Below, piece by piece: positions 26,446 through 34,952 of a stretch of DNA of 64,000 bases. Made by a program: the position numbers and the translations under genes. Each line of letters starts with the position of its first letter. Position 1 is the first letter of the stretch. The stretch is from Leifsonia sp. 71-9 (GTDB taxonomy: Bacteria; Actinomycetota; Actinomycetes; Actinomycetales; Microbacteriaceae), in assembly GCF_001898805.1 (NCBI RefSeq), contig NZ_MKVJ01000021.1, forward strand, positions 1 through 64,000. The letters run 5' to 3'. The notes under the pieces are model-generated. The model made no database searches, was not told where the DNA came from, and saw only the letters and a program-made list of their open reading frames with translations.

Positions 26446-26518
26446 ATCCCTTCGCTAGTCCGAACTAGATCAGGTTCGACGGGTGTGATCTCAGCCCTCG
26501 CGGGCACCCCGTGTCACG
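26446..26518 (-). promoter_or_regulatory. TPP riboswitch (THI element)
   Basis: Read on the minus strand, the element shows the conserved ACGGGGTGCCC arm, the GGCTGAGATCACACCC pyrimidine-sensing core, the GAACCTGATCTAGTTCGGACTAGCGAAGGGA segment in parts (GAACCTGATC, then CGAAGGGA) and ends just before the thiM start. These are the signature blocks of the thiamine pyrophosphate aptamer. The terminal AAGGGA is also the only candidate ribosome binding site, so ligand binding probably blocks translation initiation. Confidence 0.95.
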
Positions 26519-26576
26519 TGTTGAGGTCAGCGTAGCAGCCGTCGGAGCGACGACGACGTGGCCCCTTGCCGGCCCC

Positions 26577-27344
26577 CTACCGCCCCCTGACCGCCTCCAG
26601 ATCCCGGCGGAACGCCTCCGGCTCCTGGTCGAGGGGGAGGACGGATGCGTCCTCCGCTCCGTCGAGGGAGCCGGGTGCATCGTGCTGCAGGGCGGCGAAG
26701 AGCGGGGTGAGGTCGTCCTGCTCCTGGCCCTTCTCGGCGACGAGCTCGAAGGTGGTGTGGTCGGCGGCGTCGATGCGGAGGGCGTCGATGAGCACGCGGG
26801 CGATCTCGTCGCGGGCGATCACGCCGTCGCGGGGCGTGCCGGACTGACGGGTGTCGCCCTGGAGCAGGTGGATGGTGCGCTGGTCGTCGTCGTTGTAGTC
26901 GAACCACCCGGGCCGGACGATCGTGTACGCGTTGCCGCTGGCGCGGACGAGGCGCTCGCCGCGGAGCTTCCACTGGGCGTAGGGGGCGCCGGGGCGGGTG
27001 ACGCCGATCGCGGTCATCAGGGCGATGCGCACGCGGCGGCCGCCGAGGGCGTCGAGGATGTTGGCGACGCCGGCGTAGTCGATGGCGCGCACGTCGCGCT
27101 CGTCGGTGGTGGAGCCGTGGACGAAGACGACGGCGTCGACGCCCTCCACGGCGGGCGGCAGGGTGGCGGGCTGCGTCAGGTCGCCGATCACGACCTCCAC
27201 CTCGTCGGGCAGACGGCGCGCACGGCCGGCGTCACGGGCCAGGGCGCGCACGCGATAGCCCTGGCGGAGGGCCTCGGCAACGGCGTGGGTGCCGATGCTG
27301 CCGGTGGCGCCGACGATGAGGACGGTGGTGGGACGGTCGGTCAT
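26577..27344 (-). CDS. NmrA-like NAD(P)-binding oxidoreductase
   Basis: 255 residues, an atypical SDR. The N-terminus has the Rossmann motif VLIVGATGSIGTHAVAEALRQGYRVRALARD with the Arg that favours NADP. WKLRGERLVRASGNAYTIVRPGWF is the usual NmrA/SDR_a5 region, without a clear YxxxK pair. Such proteins act as redox sensors, quinone reductases or sugar epimerases. The ATG overlaps the stop of the XRE regulator (ATGA), so both are translated together. Confidence 0.85.
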   Translation of the reverse strand: MTDRPTTVLIVGATGSIGTHAVAEALRQGYRVRALARDAGRARRLPDEVEVVIGDLTQPATLPPAVEGVDAVVFVHGSTTDERDVRAIDYAGVANILDALGGRRVRIALMTAIGVTRPGAPYAQWKLRGERLVRASGNAYTIVRPGWFDYNDDDQRTIHLLQGDTRQSGTPRDGVIARDEIARVLIDALRIDAADHTTFELVAEKGQEQDDLTPLFAALQHDAPGSLDGAEDASVLPLDQEPEAFRRDLEAVRGR

Positions 27345-28291
27345 TGCTTCTCCACGGTGGTCGGGTCGGTGTCCTGCGCAGCCTGGTCCGGTGCAGCCGG
27401 CTGCGGTGCCGCCGGCTGCTGCGCCGCCTGCTCCTGAGTCGCCTGCTCCTGGGTCGCCGCCCAGCTGGCGAGGACCTTGAGCGCGTCCTCGGAGGGGGTG
27501 CCGGGGTCGGCGGTGTAGACGTTGACGCGCAGGCCGGGGTCGCCGGGCAGCTCGAACGCCTCGAAGGCGAGGTCGAGGTCGCCGACGATGGGGTGGTGGA
27601 CGCGTTTGCGCCCGGTCCGGTGGTGGTGCACGTCGTGGCGGGCCCAGCGGATGCGGAACTCATCGCTGCGGGTGCTCAGCTCGCCGATCAGGTCGGTGAG
27701 GTCTTTGTCGAACGGATTGCGGCCGGCGGTCGAGCGCAGGATGGCGACGATGTCGTCGGCCGCCTGCTCCCAGTCGACGTAGAACTCGCGCGCCTTCGGG
27801 TTGAGGAAGGTGAAGCGGGAGTTGTTGGGCGGCTGCACGGTCTCGGCCAGCAGGTCGACGTAGAGGGCGCGGCCGAGCTGGTTGGCGGCGAGCACGTCGC
27901 CGCGGTCGTTGCGGATCCACGCGGGAGCGGACTCGATCGCGTCGATGACGCGCTGCAGGCCGGGCCGGACGGTCTGCGGGCTGCGCTTGCGGCGCACCCG
28001 CGGGGCGACGGAGGCGGCGCGCGCGAGGTCGTAGAGGTGCGCGGTCTCGGCGTCGTTCAGCTGCAGGGCGCGGGCGAGCGCCTCGAGCACGCTATCGGAG
28101 GCGCCGGAGAGGTTCCCGCGCTCGATGCGGGTGTAGTAGTCGACGCTCATTCCGGCGAGCATCGCGACCTCCTCCCGGCGCAGTCCCGCGACGCGGCGGT
28201 TGCCGCCGTACGCGGGCAGTCCGGCCTGGTCGGGGGTGATCTTCGCGCGACGGGAGGTGAGGAACTCCCGCACGTCGTCGGTGTGGGTCAT
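27341..28291 (-). CDS. XRE-family regulator with MmyB-like ligand-binding domain (copy 1)
   Basis: 316 residues from ATG 28291. The HTH is GLRREEVAMLAGMSVDYYTRIERGNLSGASDSVLEALARAL at about 35-80. The MmyB-type PAS-like domain follows (AWIRNDRGDVLAANQLGRALY ... NPFDKDLTDLIGELSTRSDEFR). The C-terminus adds a Gln/Ala/Pro-rich tail of about 40 residues. A close paralogue lies at 45327-46247. It is divergent from an aldo/keto reductase and coupled to an NmrA-like reductase, which are its likely targets. Confidence 0.88.
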   Translation of the reverse strand: MTHTDDVREFLTSRRAKITPDQAGLPAYGGNRRVAGLRREEVAMLAGMSVDYYTRIERGNLSGASDSVLEALARALQLNDAETAHLYDLARAASVAPRVRRKRSPQTVRPGLQRVIDAIESAPAWIRNDRGDVLAANQLGRALYVDLLAETVQPPNNSRFTFLNPKAREFYVDWEQAADDIVAILRSTAGRNPFDKDLTDLIGELSTRSDEFRIRWARHDVHHHRTGRKRVHHPIVGDLDLAFEAFELPGDPGLRVNVYTADPGTPSEDALKVLASWAATQEQATQEQAAQQPAAPQPAAPDQAAQDTDPTTVEKQ

Positions 28292-28409
28292 GGCCCCGAC
28301 CCTACGCCGCGGGCCGCCGGGCAGGGAGGCACTGACAGCCCCTCCCACAGGACCAGACGGGCTCCTAGCGTGAGAGGACGGAGAGCCCGTCCAGAGAGAA
28401 GGAACCACC
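28292..28409. promoter_or_regulatory. Divergent promoter region of the XRE regulator and aldo/keto reductase
   Basis: A short inverted repeat, GGGAGG (28324-28329) and CCTCCC (28341-28346), sits midway between the two starts and could bind the XRE protein. The aldo/keto reductase has a GAGAAGGAACC site before its ATG. No clear -35/-10 pair is visible. Confidence 0.35.
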
Positions 28410-29432
28410 ATGCAGTACCGCACCCTCGGCCGCACCGGCGTGCAGGTCAGCCCGCTCTGCCTCGGCGCGATGATGTTCGGCCCGTGGGGCAACGACGATC
28501 GCGCCGACGCGATCCGCATCATCCACCGGGCGCTGGATGCCGGCATCAACTTCGTCGACACCGCCGACGTCTACTCGGGCGGGGTGTCGGAGGAGATCGT
28601 GGGCGAGGCCATCGCCGGCCGCCGCGACGACGTGTTCCTCGCCACCAAGTTCTTCATGCCGATGGATGCCGACGACCCCAACCAGCGCGGCGGCTCCCGC
28701 CGGTGGATCATGCGCGAGGTCGAGAACTCGCTGCGACGCCTGAACACCGACCACATCGACCTCTACCAGGTCCACCGGCCCAGCCCCGACACGGATGTGG
28801 AGGAGACGCTCGGCGCCCTGACCGACCTCGTGCGCCAGGGCAAGGTGCGCTACCTCGGCTCGTCGTCGTACTCCGGGTCGCAGATCGTGGAGGCGCAGTG
28901 GGCGTCGCGTTCGCGCAACCTCGAGCGGTTCGTCACCGAGCAGCCGCCGTACTCGATCCTCGTGCGCGGCATCGAGGAGGACGTGCTGCCGACCCTCCAG
29001 CGGCACGGGATGGGCTCCCTCACGTACAGCCCGCTCTCCGGCGGCTGGCTCTCGGGACGCTGGCGCAAGGATGCGGCGGCCGCGCCGACCTCCTCCGCCC
29101 GACCGCGCGCTCGGTTCGACATGAGCAGCCCGGCCAACCAGCGCAAGCTCGACATCGTCGAGGAGCTCGCCGTGCTCGCCGAACAGTCGGGCCTCACGCT
29201 CATCGAGCTGGCGATCGCCTTCGTCATCCGCCATCCCGGCGTCACGTCCGCGATCGTCGGGCCGCGCACGATGGAGCAGCTGGAGTCGTACCTCCCGGCC
29301 GCGGACGTGGTGCTGACGGCGGACGTGCTCGACCGCATCGACGAGCTCGTCGCGCCCGGGACGACCCTCAACCCGGACGACAACAGTTACGGTGCGGCGG
29401 AGTTGCAGCCCTCCGCGCGGCGCCGCCCCTAG
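28410..29432 (+). CDS. Aldo/keto reductase
   Basis: 340 residues. The AKR tetrad is recognisable: Asp and Tyr in FVDTADVYSGG, Lys in FLATKFFMP and His in DLYQVHRPSP. The C-terminal NADPH site reads TSAIVGPRTMEQLESYL. The YRTLGRTGVQVSPLCLGAMMFG opening is typical of the YajO/AKR11-13 type. Substrate unknown. Its position opposite an XRE/MmyB regulator suggests inducible expression. Confidence 0.92.
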   Translation: MQYRTLGRTGVQVSPLCLGAMMFGPWGNDDRADAIRIIHRALDAGINFVDTADVYSGGVSEEIVGEAIAGRRDDVFLATKFFMPMDADDPNQRGGSRRWIMREVENSLRRLNTDHIDLYQVHRPSPDTDVEETLGALTDLVRQGKVRYLGSSSYSGSQIVEAQWASRSRNLERFVTEQPPYSILVRGIEEDVLPTLQRHGMGSLTYSPLSGGWLSGRWRKDAAAAPTSSARPRARFDMSSPANQRKLDIVEELAVLAEQSGLTLIELAIAFVIRHPGVTSAIVGPRTMEQLESYLPAADVVLTADVLDRIDELVAPGTTLNPDDNSYGAAELQPSARRRP

Positions 29433-29441
29433 CGGAGCCCG

Positions 29442-29867
29442 TCAGCCGGTGACGACGGCCGTTCCCTGTCCGCTCGCGACCAGGACGCGGCCGGACTCGG
29501 CCTCGGAGAACACCTCGCACCGCACGACGGCCTGGCGTCTCGTCGTGCCGACGACGGTCGCGACAGCCGTGAGGTCACCCGTCGCGGGCCGGAGGTAGGA
29601 GATCGTGATGCCGGAGGTCAGGATGCCCGGGCCGAGGCGCGTGCCGGCGGCGAAGGTGACGGCGTTGTCGATCGCGTAGGCGATCACGCCCCCGTGGACG
29701 AAACCGAACTGCTGACGGAGCTGCTCCCGGAACGGCACCCGCACCTCGGCGACCCCCGGATCGAACCGCACCAGCTCCGCGCCGATCAGCGCGCTGAAGT
29801 CCTGCGCGGCGAAGGCGGCGCGCGCCGTCGCGACCGCCTCCTCCCACTGCCCGTCGTCATCGCTCAT
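29442..29867 (-). CDS. PaaI-family hotdog thioesterase
   Basis: 141 residues from ATG 29867. The hotdog fold is shown by FGFVHGGVIAYAIDNAVTFAAGT (the conserved helix with His-Gly-Gly) and ILTSGITISYLRPATGDLTAVATVV. Relatives hydrolyse acyl- or aryl-CoA esters. Monocistronic and convergent with the aldo/keto reductase, 9 bp apart. Confidence 0.85.
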   Translation of the reverse strand: MSDDDGQWEEAVATARAAFAAQDFSALIGAELVRFDPGVAEVRVPFREQLRQQFGFVHGGVIAYAIDNAVTFAAGTRLGPGILTSGITISYLRPATGDLTAVATVVGTTRRQAVVRCEVFSEAESGRVLVASGQGTAVVTG

Positions 29868-30073
29868 GCGCCCATCCCACACCATCGGGTCGGGAGGCGG
29901 CCAGACCGGAGCGGTCAGGCGTCTTCGGGCCGATCGCGGCGGCGCTGCTGGTGATGTGGCCGCCGCGGGTCACCGGGGGCGCGCCCTCCGCGGACACGCC
30001 CTCGTCCTGACCGCGCGGCGCGCGGCCCGGCTCGAGCCTTGCCGGGCCCCGCGCGGAGGGCGAGGATGGCGGC

Positions 30074-30472
30074 ATGCCGCTCAGCGATTTCCCGGTACGC
30101 GCGTCCATCGCGGTCTCCGACATCGATCGGGCCGTCGCCTTCTACGAGGGCGCGCTCGGCCTGCCCCTGGAGCAGGCCGGCCCCAGCGCCTCGATCGCCG
30201 ACGGGTCGCGCATCTACCGTTCGGGCGGCGACGTCGCACTGAACGTCTTCCAGTCCGTCACCGCCGGCTCCTCCGAGGCCACGATGGCGACCTGGTACGT
30301 CGACGACCTCGACGCGATCGTCGACGAACTCGCATCCGCCGGCGTCCGCTTCGCCCGCTACGACGGCCTCGTCCACGACGCCCGCGGCATCACCGAGCGG
30401 GCCGGCGGCGGCCGCATCGCCTGGTTCCGCGACCCGGACGGGAACACCTTCGCGATCGAGTCGGATCGGTGA
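30074..30472 (+). CDS. VOC-family (glyoxalase-like) protein
   Basis: 132 residues from ATG 30074. Two beta-alpha-beta-beta-beta halves are visible (VRASIAVSDIDRAVAFYEGALGLPLE and TWYVDDLDAIVDELASAGVRF) and the domain ends IAWFRDPDGNTFAIE, the standard VOC finish with its metal-ligand Glu. Function could be dioxygenase, isomerase or drug binding; nothing nearby decides it. Confidence 0.85.
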   Translation: MPLSDFPVRASIAVSDIDRAVAFYEGALGLPLEQAGPSASIADGSRIYRSGGDVALNVFQSVTAGSSEATMATWYVDDLDAIVDELASAGVRFARYDGLVHDARGITERAGGGRIAWFRDPDGNTFAIESDR

Positions 30473-30525
30473 GTCTATTCGGCCCGAATTCTGCGCTCGA
30501 TTAAATGAGCCGAATAAAATAGACT
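30472..30525. promoter_or_regulatory. AT-rich inverted repeat and promoter of the BrnT-like/RHH pair
   Basis: AGTCTATTCGGC (30472-30483) is mirrored by GCCGAATAAAATAGACT (30509-30525), the second arm carrying a five-base insertion. The block is strikingly AT-rich against its surroundings. TAAAAT at 30515-30520 is a good -10, which puts the transcription start next to the toxin GTG at 30532. The ribbon-helix-helix antitoxin is the likely binder. Confidence 0.6.
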
Positions 30526-30531
30526 GCATGC

Positions 30532-30810
30532 GTGGCGCCGATCTGGACCTCTTCGACAGCCAAACACGGCGTGCCGCGGCACGACGCCCAATACGCGCTG
30601 CTGCACCCGAACTATGTGCGCGATCTGGAACACAATGACGACGGAACAGTGAACCGGCTGTTCATCGGACCAGCGCACGCGCAGACGACCCGCGAGCTGG
30701 AGGTGATCGTCCGGATAGCGATCGACGGTTCCGGACGCGAGGCGGTCGTGTTTCATGTGATGCAGTTGGGGCCGAAGTTCCGGCGGTTGAGGGAGGAGAA
30801 CCCGAGATGA
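30532..30810 (+). CDS. BrnT-like toxin candidate
   Basis: 92 residues from GTG 30532, probably on a leaderless or nearly leaderless mRNA. The N-terminal STAKHGVPRHDAQYALLHPNYV (KHGV box and the following helix), the strand LEVIVRIAIDGS and the VVFHVMQLGPKFRRL end match the layout of BrnT-type ribonuclease toxins found in many actinobacteria. The next gene overlaps by 4 bp and encodes a ribbon-helix-helix protein, giving the toxin-first order of brnTA. Resemblance is structural, not close. An out-of-frame ATG at 30528 opens only a 36-codon frame. Confidence 0.65.
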   Translation: MAPIWTSSTAKHGVPRHDAQYALLHPNYVRDLEHNDDGTVNRLFIGPAHAQTTRELEVIVRIAIDGSGREAVVFHVMQLGPKFRRLREENPR

Positions 30811-31160
30811 GCGAGAAGGACGTCGACTACGACGCGCTGAGCGACCGGTACGCGGATCCGGATGCGGCAGTGCAGCCCTCCGGGCCGGCGGTGACGGGGG
30901 AGGCGGCTGCGGCGGCCGGACGTGAATTCGCGATCGCCGAGTACGGCTCGGTGGAGGCGATGGAATCGGAGATCCGTCGCGGTCGTCCGCGCATCGGTCG
31001 CGAGCCGGAACGCTCCGCGTCGCAACGCACCGTGCGGGCGACCCTCTCGGATCAGGACTGGGAGGCGTTCGAGGAACTGCGCGCGCAGACCGGAGCCCAG
31101 CAAGCGACCCTCGTGCGCAACGCAATCCATCAGTACCTGCTCGCCCAGCGGGCGTCCTGA
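30807..31160 (+). CDS. Ribbon-helix-helix antitoxin candidate
   Basis: 117 residues; the ATG overlaps the toxin stop. The C-terminal 45 residues (RTVRATLSDQDWEAFEELRAQTGAQQATLVRNAIHQYLLAQ) form a CopG/Arc-type ribbon-helix-helix. The N-terminal half is acidic and probably disordered until bound to the toxin. It likely neutralises the preceding protein and represses the promoter at 30472-30525. Confidence 0.7.
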   Translation: MSEKDVDYDALSDRYADPDAAVQPSGPAVTGEAAAAAGREFAIAEYGSVEAMESEIRRGRPRIGREPERSASQRTVRATLSDQDWEAFEELRAQTGAQQATLVRNAIHQYLLAQRAS

Positions 31161-31300
31161 CCCCGAGGATCTGAGCGACGCCCTCGCTCGGATGGAAGAA
31201 TGGGATGCGATCGGGGGGATCGCCATGCAGACTCGCGCCACAGGCAGCGTTCCGGCGGCCCTCGCGCGCATCCACGCGCGTCTTTCCAGGGGGGGAAACC

Positions 31301-32608
31301 ATGAACGGACACAGGAGCAGACGCGCCCTCGCGGCCGGGCTGACGTTGGCGCTCGGCGCAGCGATCGTCAGTGCCGCGCCCGCCTCGGCCGAGGGCAGCA
31401 ACTGGTGGTACGACTACTACTCCGTGGGAGAGGTGCACGCCGACGGCTGGACCGGCAAGGGCGTCACGATCGCCGTGATGGACGACGGCATCAACCCGGC
31501 GACGCCCGCCCTCCAGGGCACCGACCTCACCGTCGACCCCGAGGGGCTGTGCGAGGGCGACGACGGCAAGCCGCGTCCGGGTGCGGGCACCGAGATGTCC
31601 CGCTACTGGCACGGCACCAACGTGACCTCCTACATCATCGGCAACGGCACCGGACCCAACCAGGTCCAGGGGATCGCGCCGGACGCGAAGGTGCTGTTCT
31701 ACGCCGACGCCGGAGAGGACGAGAAGGTCTGCAGTCGCGCGGCGGATTGGTCCTCGCAGGTGTACGAGGCGGTGGACGCAGGGGCCGACATCATCACCAC
31801 CTCGGTGGGCTGGGCGTCGCTCACACCGGATGGGCTCTCCGCCGTGGCGTATGCGCTGGCGAAGGGGGTCATCTTCCTCGCCGCGCAGCCGAACAGCCAG
31901 CTGAGCATCTACGAGTATCCCGCCAAGCTCAACGGCGTGGTCCAGGTGAGCGCGTACAACGCGGCGGGTCAGATCGAGTCGGACGAGGACCTCGCCGACG
32001 AGCGCGCGATCCACGCCGACACCACCGTCGTCGCACCCGGCGAAGGCCTGCTGAGCATCGGCAACGAGGAGACCGGGAACTGGGACGAATCCGTGGAGAT
32101 GGCGGGCACCTCCTTCGCCACCCCGATGGTGGCGGCCGCGCTGGCGGACGTGTGGCAGAAATACCCGAAGGCGACCTCGAACCAGCTCATCCAGTCGCTG
32201 ATCCACAACACCACGCTGGAGGATCACCCGCTGCTGCGGGACACCGAGAGCGGGTACGGCTACGGCCCGATGTCGCTGCGCCACATGCTGCGGGTCGATC
32301 CCACCCAGTACCCCGATGTGAACCCGCTGTTCGACAAGGACTACGCCAAACCGACGTCGGCGGAGGTGGACGCGATCACGGCGAAGATCGCTGCGGGCGA
32401 GGACGCGCATCCCAAGAAGTGGTCCTCCTTCGACGAGTACTCCGAGAGCGGGGCGACCACCCCCTCCCTGCTCGGCGCCCTGTCCGGCATCCCGCTCTGG
32501 CTGGTGATCGGAGCCGGCGTCCTCGCGCTCATCGTCCTCGCGGGAATCGTGCTCACCATCGTGCTCATCGCCCGACGGAACAAACCAGGAAGCGGCGCGA
32601 CCCCGTAG
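31301..32608 (+). CDS. Membrane-anchored subtilisin-like protease (mycosin-like)
   Basis: 435 residues from ATG 31301. A signal peptide runs to about residue 30 (APASA). The S8 catalytic triad is present: Asp61 (VMDDGINP), His104 (YWHGTNVTSYI) and Ser271 (AGTSFATPM). The segment that usually carries AAGN is AAQPNSQ. A C-terminal transmembrane helix (IPLWLVIGAGVLALIVLAGIVLTIVLIA) with a basic tail anchors it facing outward, as in mycosins of type VII secretion. No ESX genes are adjacent, so the substrate is open. It is convergent with the sigma-factor partner gene. Confidence 0.9.
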   Translation: MNGHRSRRALAAGLTLALGAAIVSAAPASAEGSNWWYDYYSVGEVHADGWTGKGVTIAVMDDGINPATPALQGTDLTVDPEGLCEGDDGKPRPGAGTEMSRYWHGTNVTSYIIGNGTGPNQVQGIAPDAKVLFYADAGEDEKVCSRAADWSSQVYEAVDAGADIITTSVGWASLTPDGLSAVAYALAKGVIFLAAQPNSQLSIYEYPAKLNGVVQVSAYNAAGQIESDEDLADERAIHADTTVVAPGEGLLSIGNEETGNWDESVEMAGTSFATPMVAAALADVWQKYPKATSNQLIQSLIHNTTLEDHPLLRDTESGYGYGPMSLRHMLRVDPTQYPDVNPLFDKDYAKPTSAEVDAITAKIAAGEDAHPKKWSSFDEYSESGATTPSLLGALSGIPLWLVIGAGVLALIVLAGIVLTIVLIARRNKPGSGATP

Positions 32609-32620
32609 GCGGAGGTCGTC

Positions 32621-33979
32621 CTACTCCGTCGCGAAGTCGAGCTTGGCGTCGGCGACGGCGATGACGGACCAGGTGCCGCCGTCGGCGTCGGTGAGCTCGT
32701 AGGCGGGCAGGACGAGCACACTGCCGTCCGGCTGCCACTGGCTGGCGAGGCCGAGGCGGGCCTTGACGATGTGGACCTCGTTCACCGGCCACGACGGCGA
32801 GACCCCGGGAGAGGGGAGGGCCGGCGGCTGCGTGGGAGCCTCCGCGGGCGTCGGAGTGACGGACCCCTCCGCCGTGCGCATGGCGAGCGGCATGACCGTC
32901 TGCTGCGCGCCGAACCGCGGGTCGGAGAGCCGCTCGAACGCCTGCTGCGCGCTCACCACGGGGTAGTCGCCGAGGCTGACGATCGGCGCCAGGGCGCCGG
33001 AGGCGCTGACGATGCCCTCCGTGGTCAGCTCCACCGACCAGGACTGGTCGATACGCTGGCCGTCGATGACGGGCCACGCCTGGGCGGAGCGCGTGTAGGC
33101 GCCGTCCGGCGTCTCCGAAGTGAACTCGAACGCCCCGGCGTCGCGCCCGGAGGCGGTGATGATCGAGCGCAGGGCGGCGATCGCGGCGTCGGGGGCGGGG
33201 AGGGACGGGCTCGGCGCCGTGCACGGCTCGGCCGTTCCGCCGCTCCCTTCACTGCTGCCGCCGCCGCTGGTGTCGGTCGTGACGCAGGGCATCGGGTTGA
33301 GCGCCGGGTTCGAGAAGAAGAAGCTGAGGGTCCCGTCCAGGCCGACGGTGAGGGAGGGCGCGGTGCCGTCCTGGGGGCCGGCCTGCCAGCTGCCGTCCTT
33401 CAGGGCGGGGGCCGCGTCGATCCCGAGCGCCTTCGCGAGGGCGCCGACCGTCGTGGCGTCGGAGGCGGCGCGCGCGTCGAAACCGTACGCCCGCGCGGTT
33501 CCCGTCGAGGTGGAGAGGCCGGAGGCCGTGAAGCTGTTGCGCCCGTAGCCGGAGCGGTAGACCTGATCGGAGGCCCCGGGAGCCGCGATCTTCTGCCCGG
33601 CGGTGGGGCTCCCGACCGCACTGCGCCCTTCCGCCGTCTGCGCGCCGCCGCCCTGGAGCGAGACCGGCGCCGCCGCTCCTCCTGCGACGCTCGAGGCGGT
33701 CGTGCCCGCACCGATCGCGAACCCGGCGCCGCCGAAGACGACCACGGACGCCGCGACCGCCGCGATGGGCAGCCAGAGGCGACGTCGCCGCGCTCGCGCC
33801 GAGGCGATCTCCGCGACCGGCGCGTGCTGATCCGCCGATTCGTGCCCGGCCCCGCCCGTCGTGCTGCCCGTCGCCTCGGCGACGACCTGCGCGGCGAACC
33901 CGGCCGGCGCCTCCACGTCCGCGGCCGGGTCGGCGGCGCGCAGCCGGGCCAGTGGGTCGAGCTCGTTGTCGTCGGTCAT
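32621..33979 (-). CDS. Membrane protein downstream of an ECF sigma factor, probable anti-sigma/regulatory partner
   Basis: 452 residues; I take ATG 33979, which has GGAGGG about 8 nt upstream, over two ATGs just before it. A cytoplasmic N-terminal part (DELDP-type opening: ELDPLARLRAADPAADVEAPAGF, about 1-70) precedes one transmembrane helix (LWLPIAAVAASVVVFGGAGFAIGA). A large extracytoplasmic Ser/Gly/Pro-rich domain follows. The arrangement, in tandem 69 bp after an ECF sigma gene, is that of a membrane anti-sigma factor, though no zinc-binding anti-sigma motif is visible. Confidence 0.7.
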   Translation of the reverse strand: MTDDNELDPLARLRAADPAADVEAPAGFAAQVVAEATGSTTGGAGHESADQHAPVAEIASARARRRRLWLPIAAVAASVVVFGGAGFAIGAGTTASSVAGGAAAPVSLQGGGAQTAEGRSAVGSPTAGQKIAAPGASDQVYRSGYGRNSFTASGLSTSTGTARAYGFDARAASDATTVGALAKALGIDAAPALKDGSWQAGPQDGTAPSLTVGLDGTLSFFFSNPALNPMPCVTTDTSGGGSSEGSGGTAEPCTAPSPSLPAPDAAIAALRSIITASGRDAGAFEFTSETPDGAYTRSAQAWPVIDGQRIDQSWSVELTTEGIVSASGALAPIVSLGDYPVVSAQQAFERLSDPRFGAQQTVMPLAMRTAEGSVTPTPAEAPTQPPALPSPGVSPSWPVNEVHIVKARLGLASQWQPDGSVLVLPAYELTDADGGTWSVIAVADAKLDFATE

Positions 33980-34048
33980 GTCCATCACCCTCCGTGGGAA
34001 CGCTTCATCAACGTCTATGTCCGGCCCGCCGGGGACCTTGCACGACGG

Positions 34049-34570
34049 TCAGAACGAGAGCCGTTCGCCCCAGGCCTCGCGCAGCCGCTTGCGGGCGCGC
34101 GACAGGGCGGCATCCGCCCCCGATCGCGAGATGCCGAGGGCGGTGGCGAGCTCCTCGCCGCTCAGCCCCTCCCAGGCGTGCAGCAGCAGGATGTCCCGGT
34201 CGCGCTCGCCGACGCTCGCCAGGGCTCCGCGCAGCTCGGCATCGAACAGCGCGCTGAGCTCGGGGTCGTCGGCCACCCGGGTCGTGCCCGCCTCCGGCAC
34301 CTCGCCCACCGGGAGGTCCACCGTCTTGCGGCGGTGGTTGGCGAGGGTGAACCCGGCGGTGCGGTACAGCCACGGCAGCACCGCCTCGTCGGGCACGTCG
34401 GCGCGGCGCCGCCACGCCGTCGTGAAGACGTCGGCCGCGAGGTCCTCCGCGTCCTGCCGGGGCGCGCGGCGGGCGAAATACCGCACGAGCGCCGTCGAGT
34501 GCTCCTCGACCACCGCGGTGAACCAGGCGACGTCGTGCGCGGAGGTGCGCGGGAGGTCGGCGTCGGCCAT
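34049..34570 (-). CDS. ECF-type sigma factor
   Basis: 173 residues from ATG 34570 with GAGGGGGA upstream; the frame is open further upstream, but those residues do not look like sigma sequence. Region 2 is LVRYFARRAPRQDAEDLAADVFTTAWRR and region 4 is ERDRDILLLHAWEGLSGEELATALGISRSGADAALSRARKRL. It has no extra C-terminal domain. It is followed by its probable membrane partner and divergent from the giant surface protein gene. Confidence 0.92.
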   Translation of the reverse strand: MADADLPRTSAHDVAWFTAVVEEHSTALVRYFARRAPRQDAEDLAADVFTTAWRRRADVPDEAVLPWLYRTAGFTLANHRRKTVDLPVGEVPEAGTTRVADDPELSALFDAELRGALASVGERDRDILLLHAWEGLSGEELATALGISRSGADAALSRARKRLREAWGERLSF

Positions 34571-34952
34571 CCCGTCCCCCTCGGTCGTCTCGGCGTCGGT
34601 CCCGGTGTCGGCTGCGGTTCTGGCGATCCTCACACCCTGGCTGTGTCGAGTATTCCGTGGATCTTGCAGGCTGTGCGCGATCGACCGGGCCTCGCGGAGG
34701 TCCTCGGCGCCCTCCTGACGCGGTAGCGCTCGCCCCTTTCGGGGTACAGAACGGTCCCCCAGGAGGCGGACTGTCCCCAACAATGGGGTGATCGGTCCAC
34801 TACAGGTGTGATCGAAATTCCGCTAGGAAAGACGTGAGGGATTTCTCACCGGACCCGACCGGCGAGCCGCTACCCGAACGACACCCGTCGATCTACCCGG
34901 ACGACGTGGTCGATGCGGACTGGGATCCTTCGTCCTGCCTGGGGGACCCGTT
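34571..34952. other. 382-bp intergenic region between the sigma factor and the giant surface protein
   Basis: Holds the promoters of two divergent genes. Small symmetric elements are visible: CCCC/GGGG around AACAAT near 34775-34790 and GTGAG (34834-34838) with CTCAC (34845-34849). The part from about 34740 to 34835 is AT-richer than its flanks and is the likeliest place for the surface protein promoter. I see no convincing coding sequence or RNA structure here. Confidence 0.5.

Noticed and set aside
22863-26468. A 1,201-codon plus-strand open frame across the thiamine operon
   Set aside because: Product is Arg/Asp/Gly-rich without motifs. The minus strand carries ThiM, ThiE, ThiD, TenA and a histidine phosphatase with intact active sites and a TPP riboswitch.
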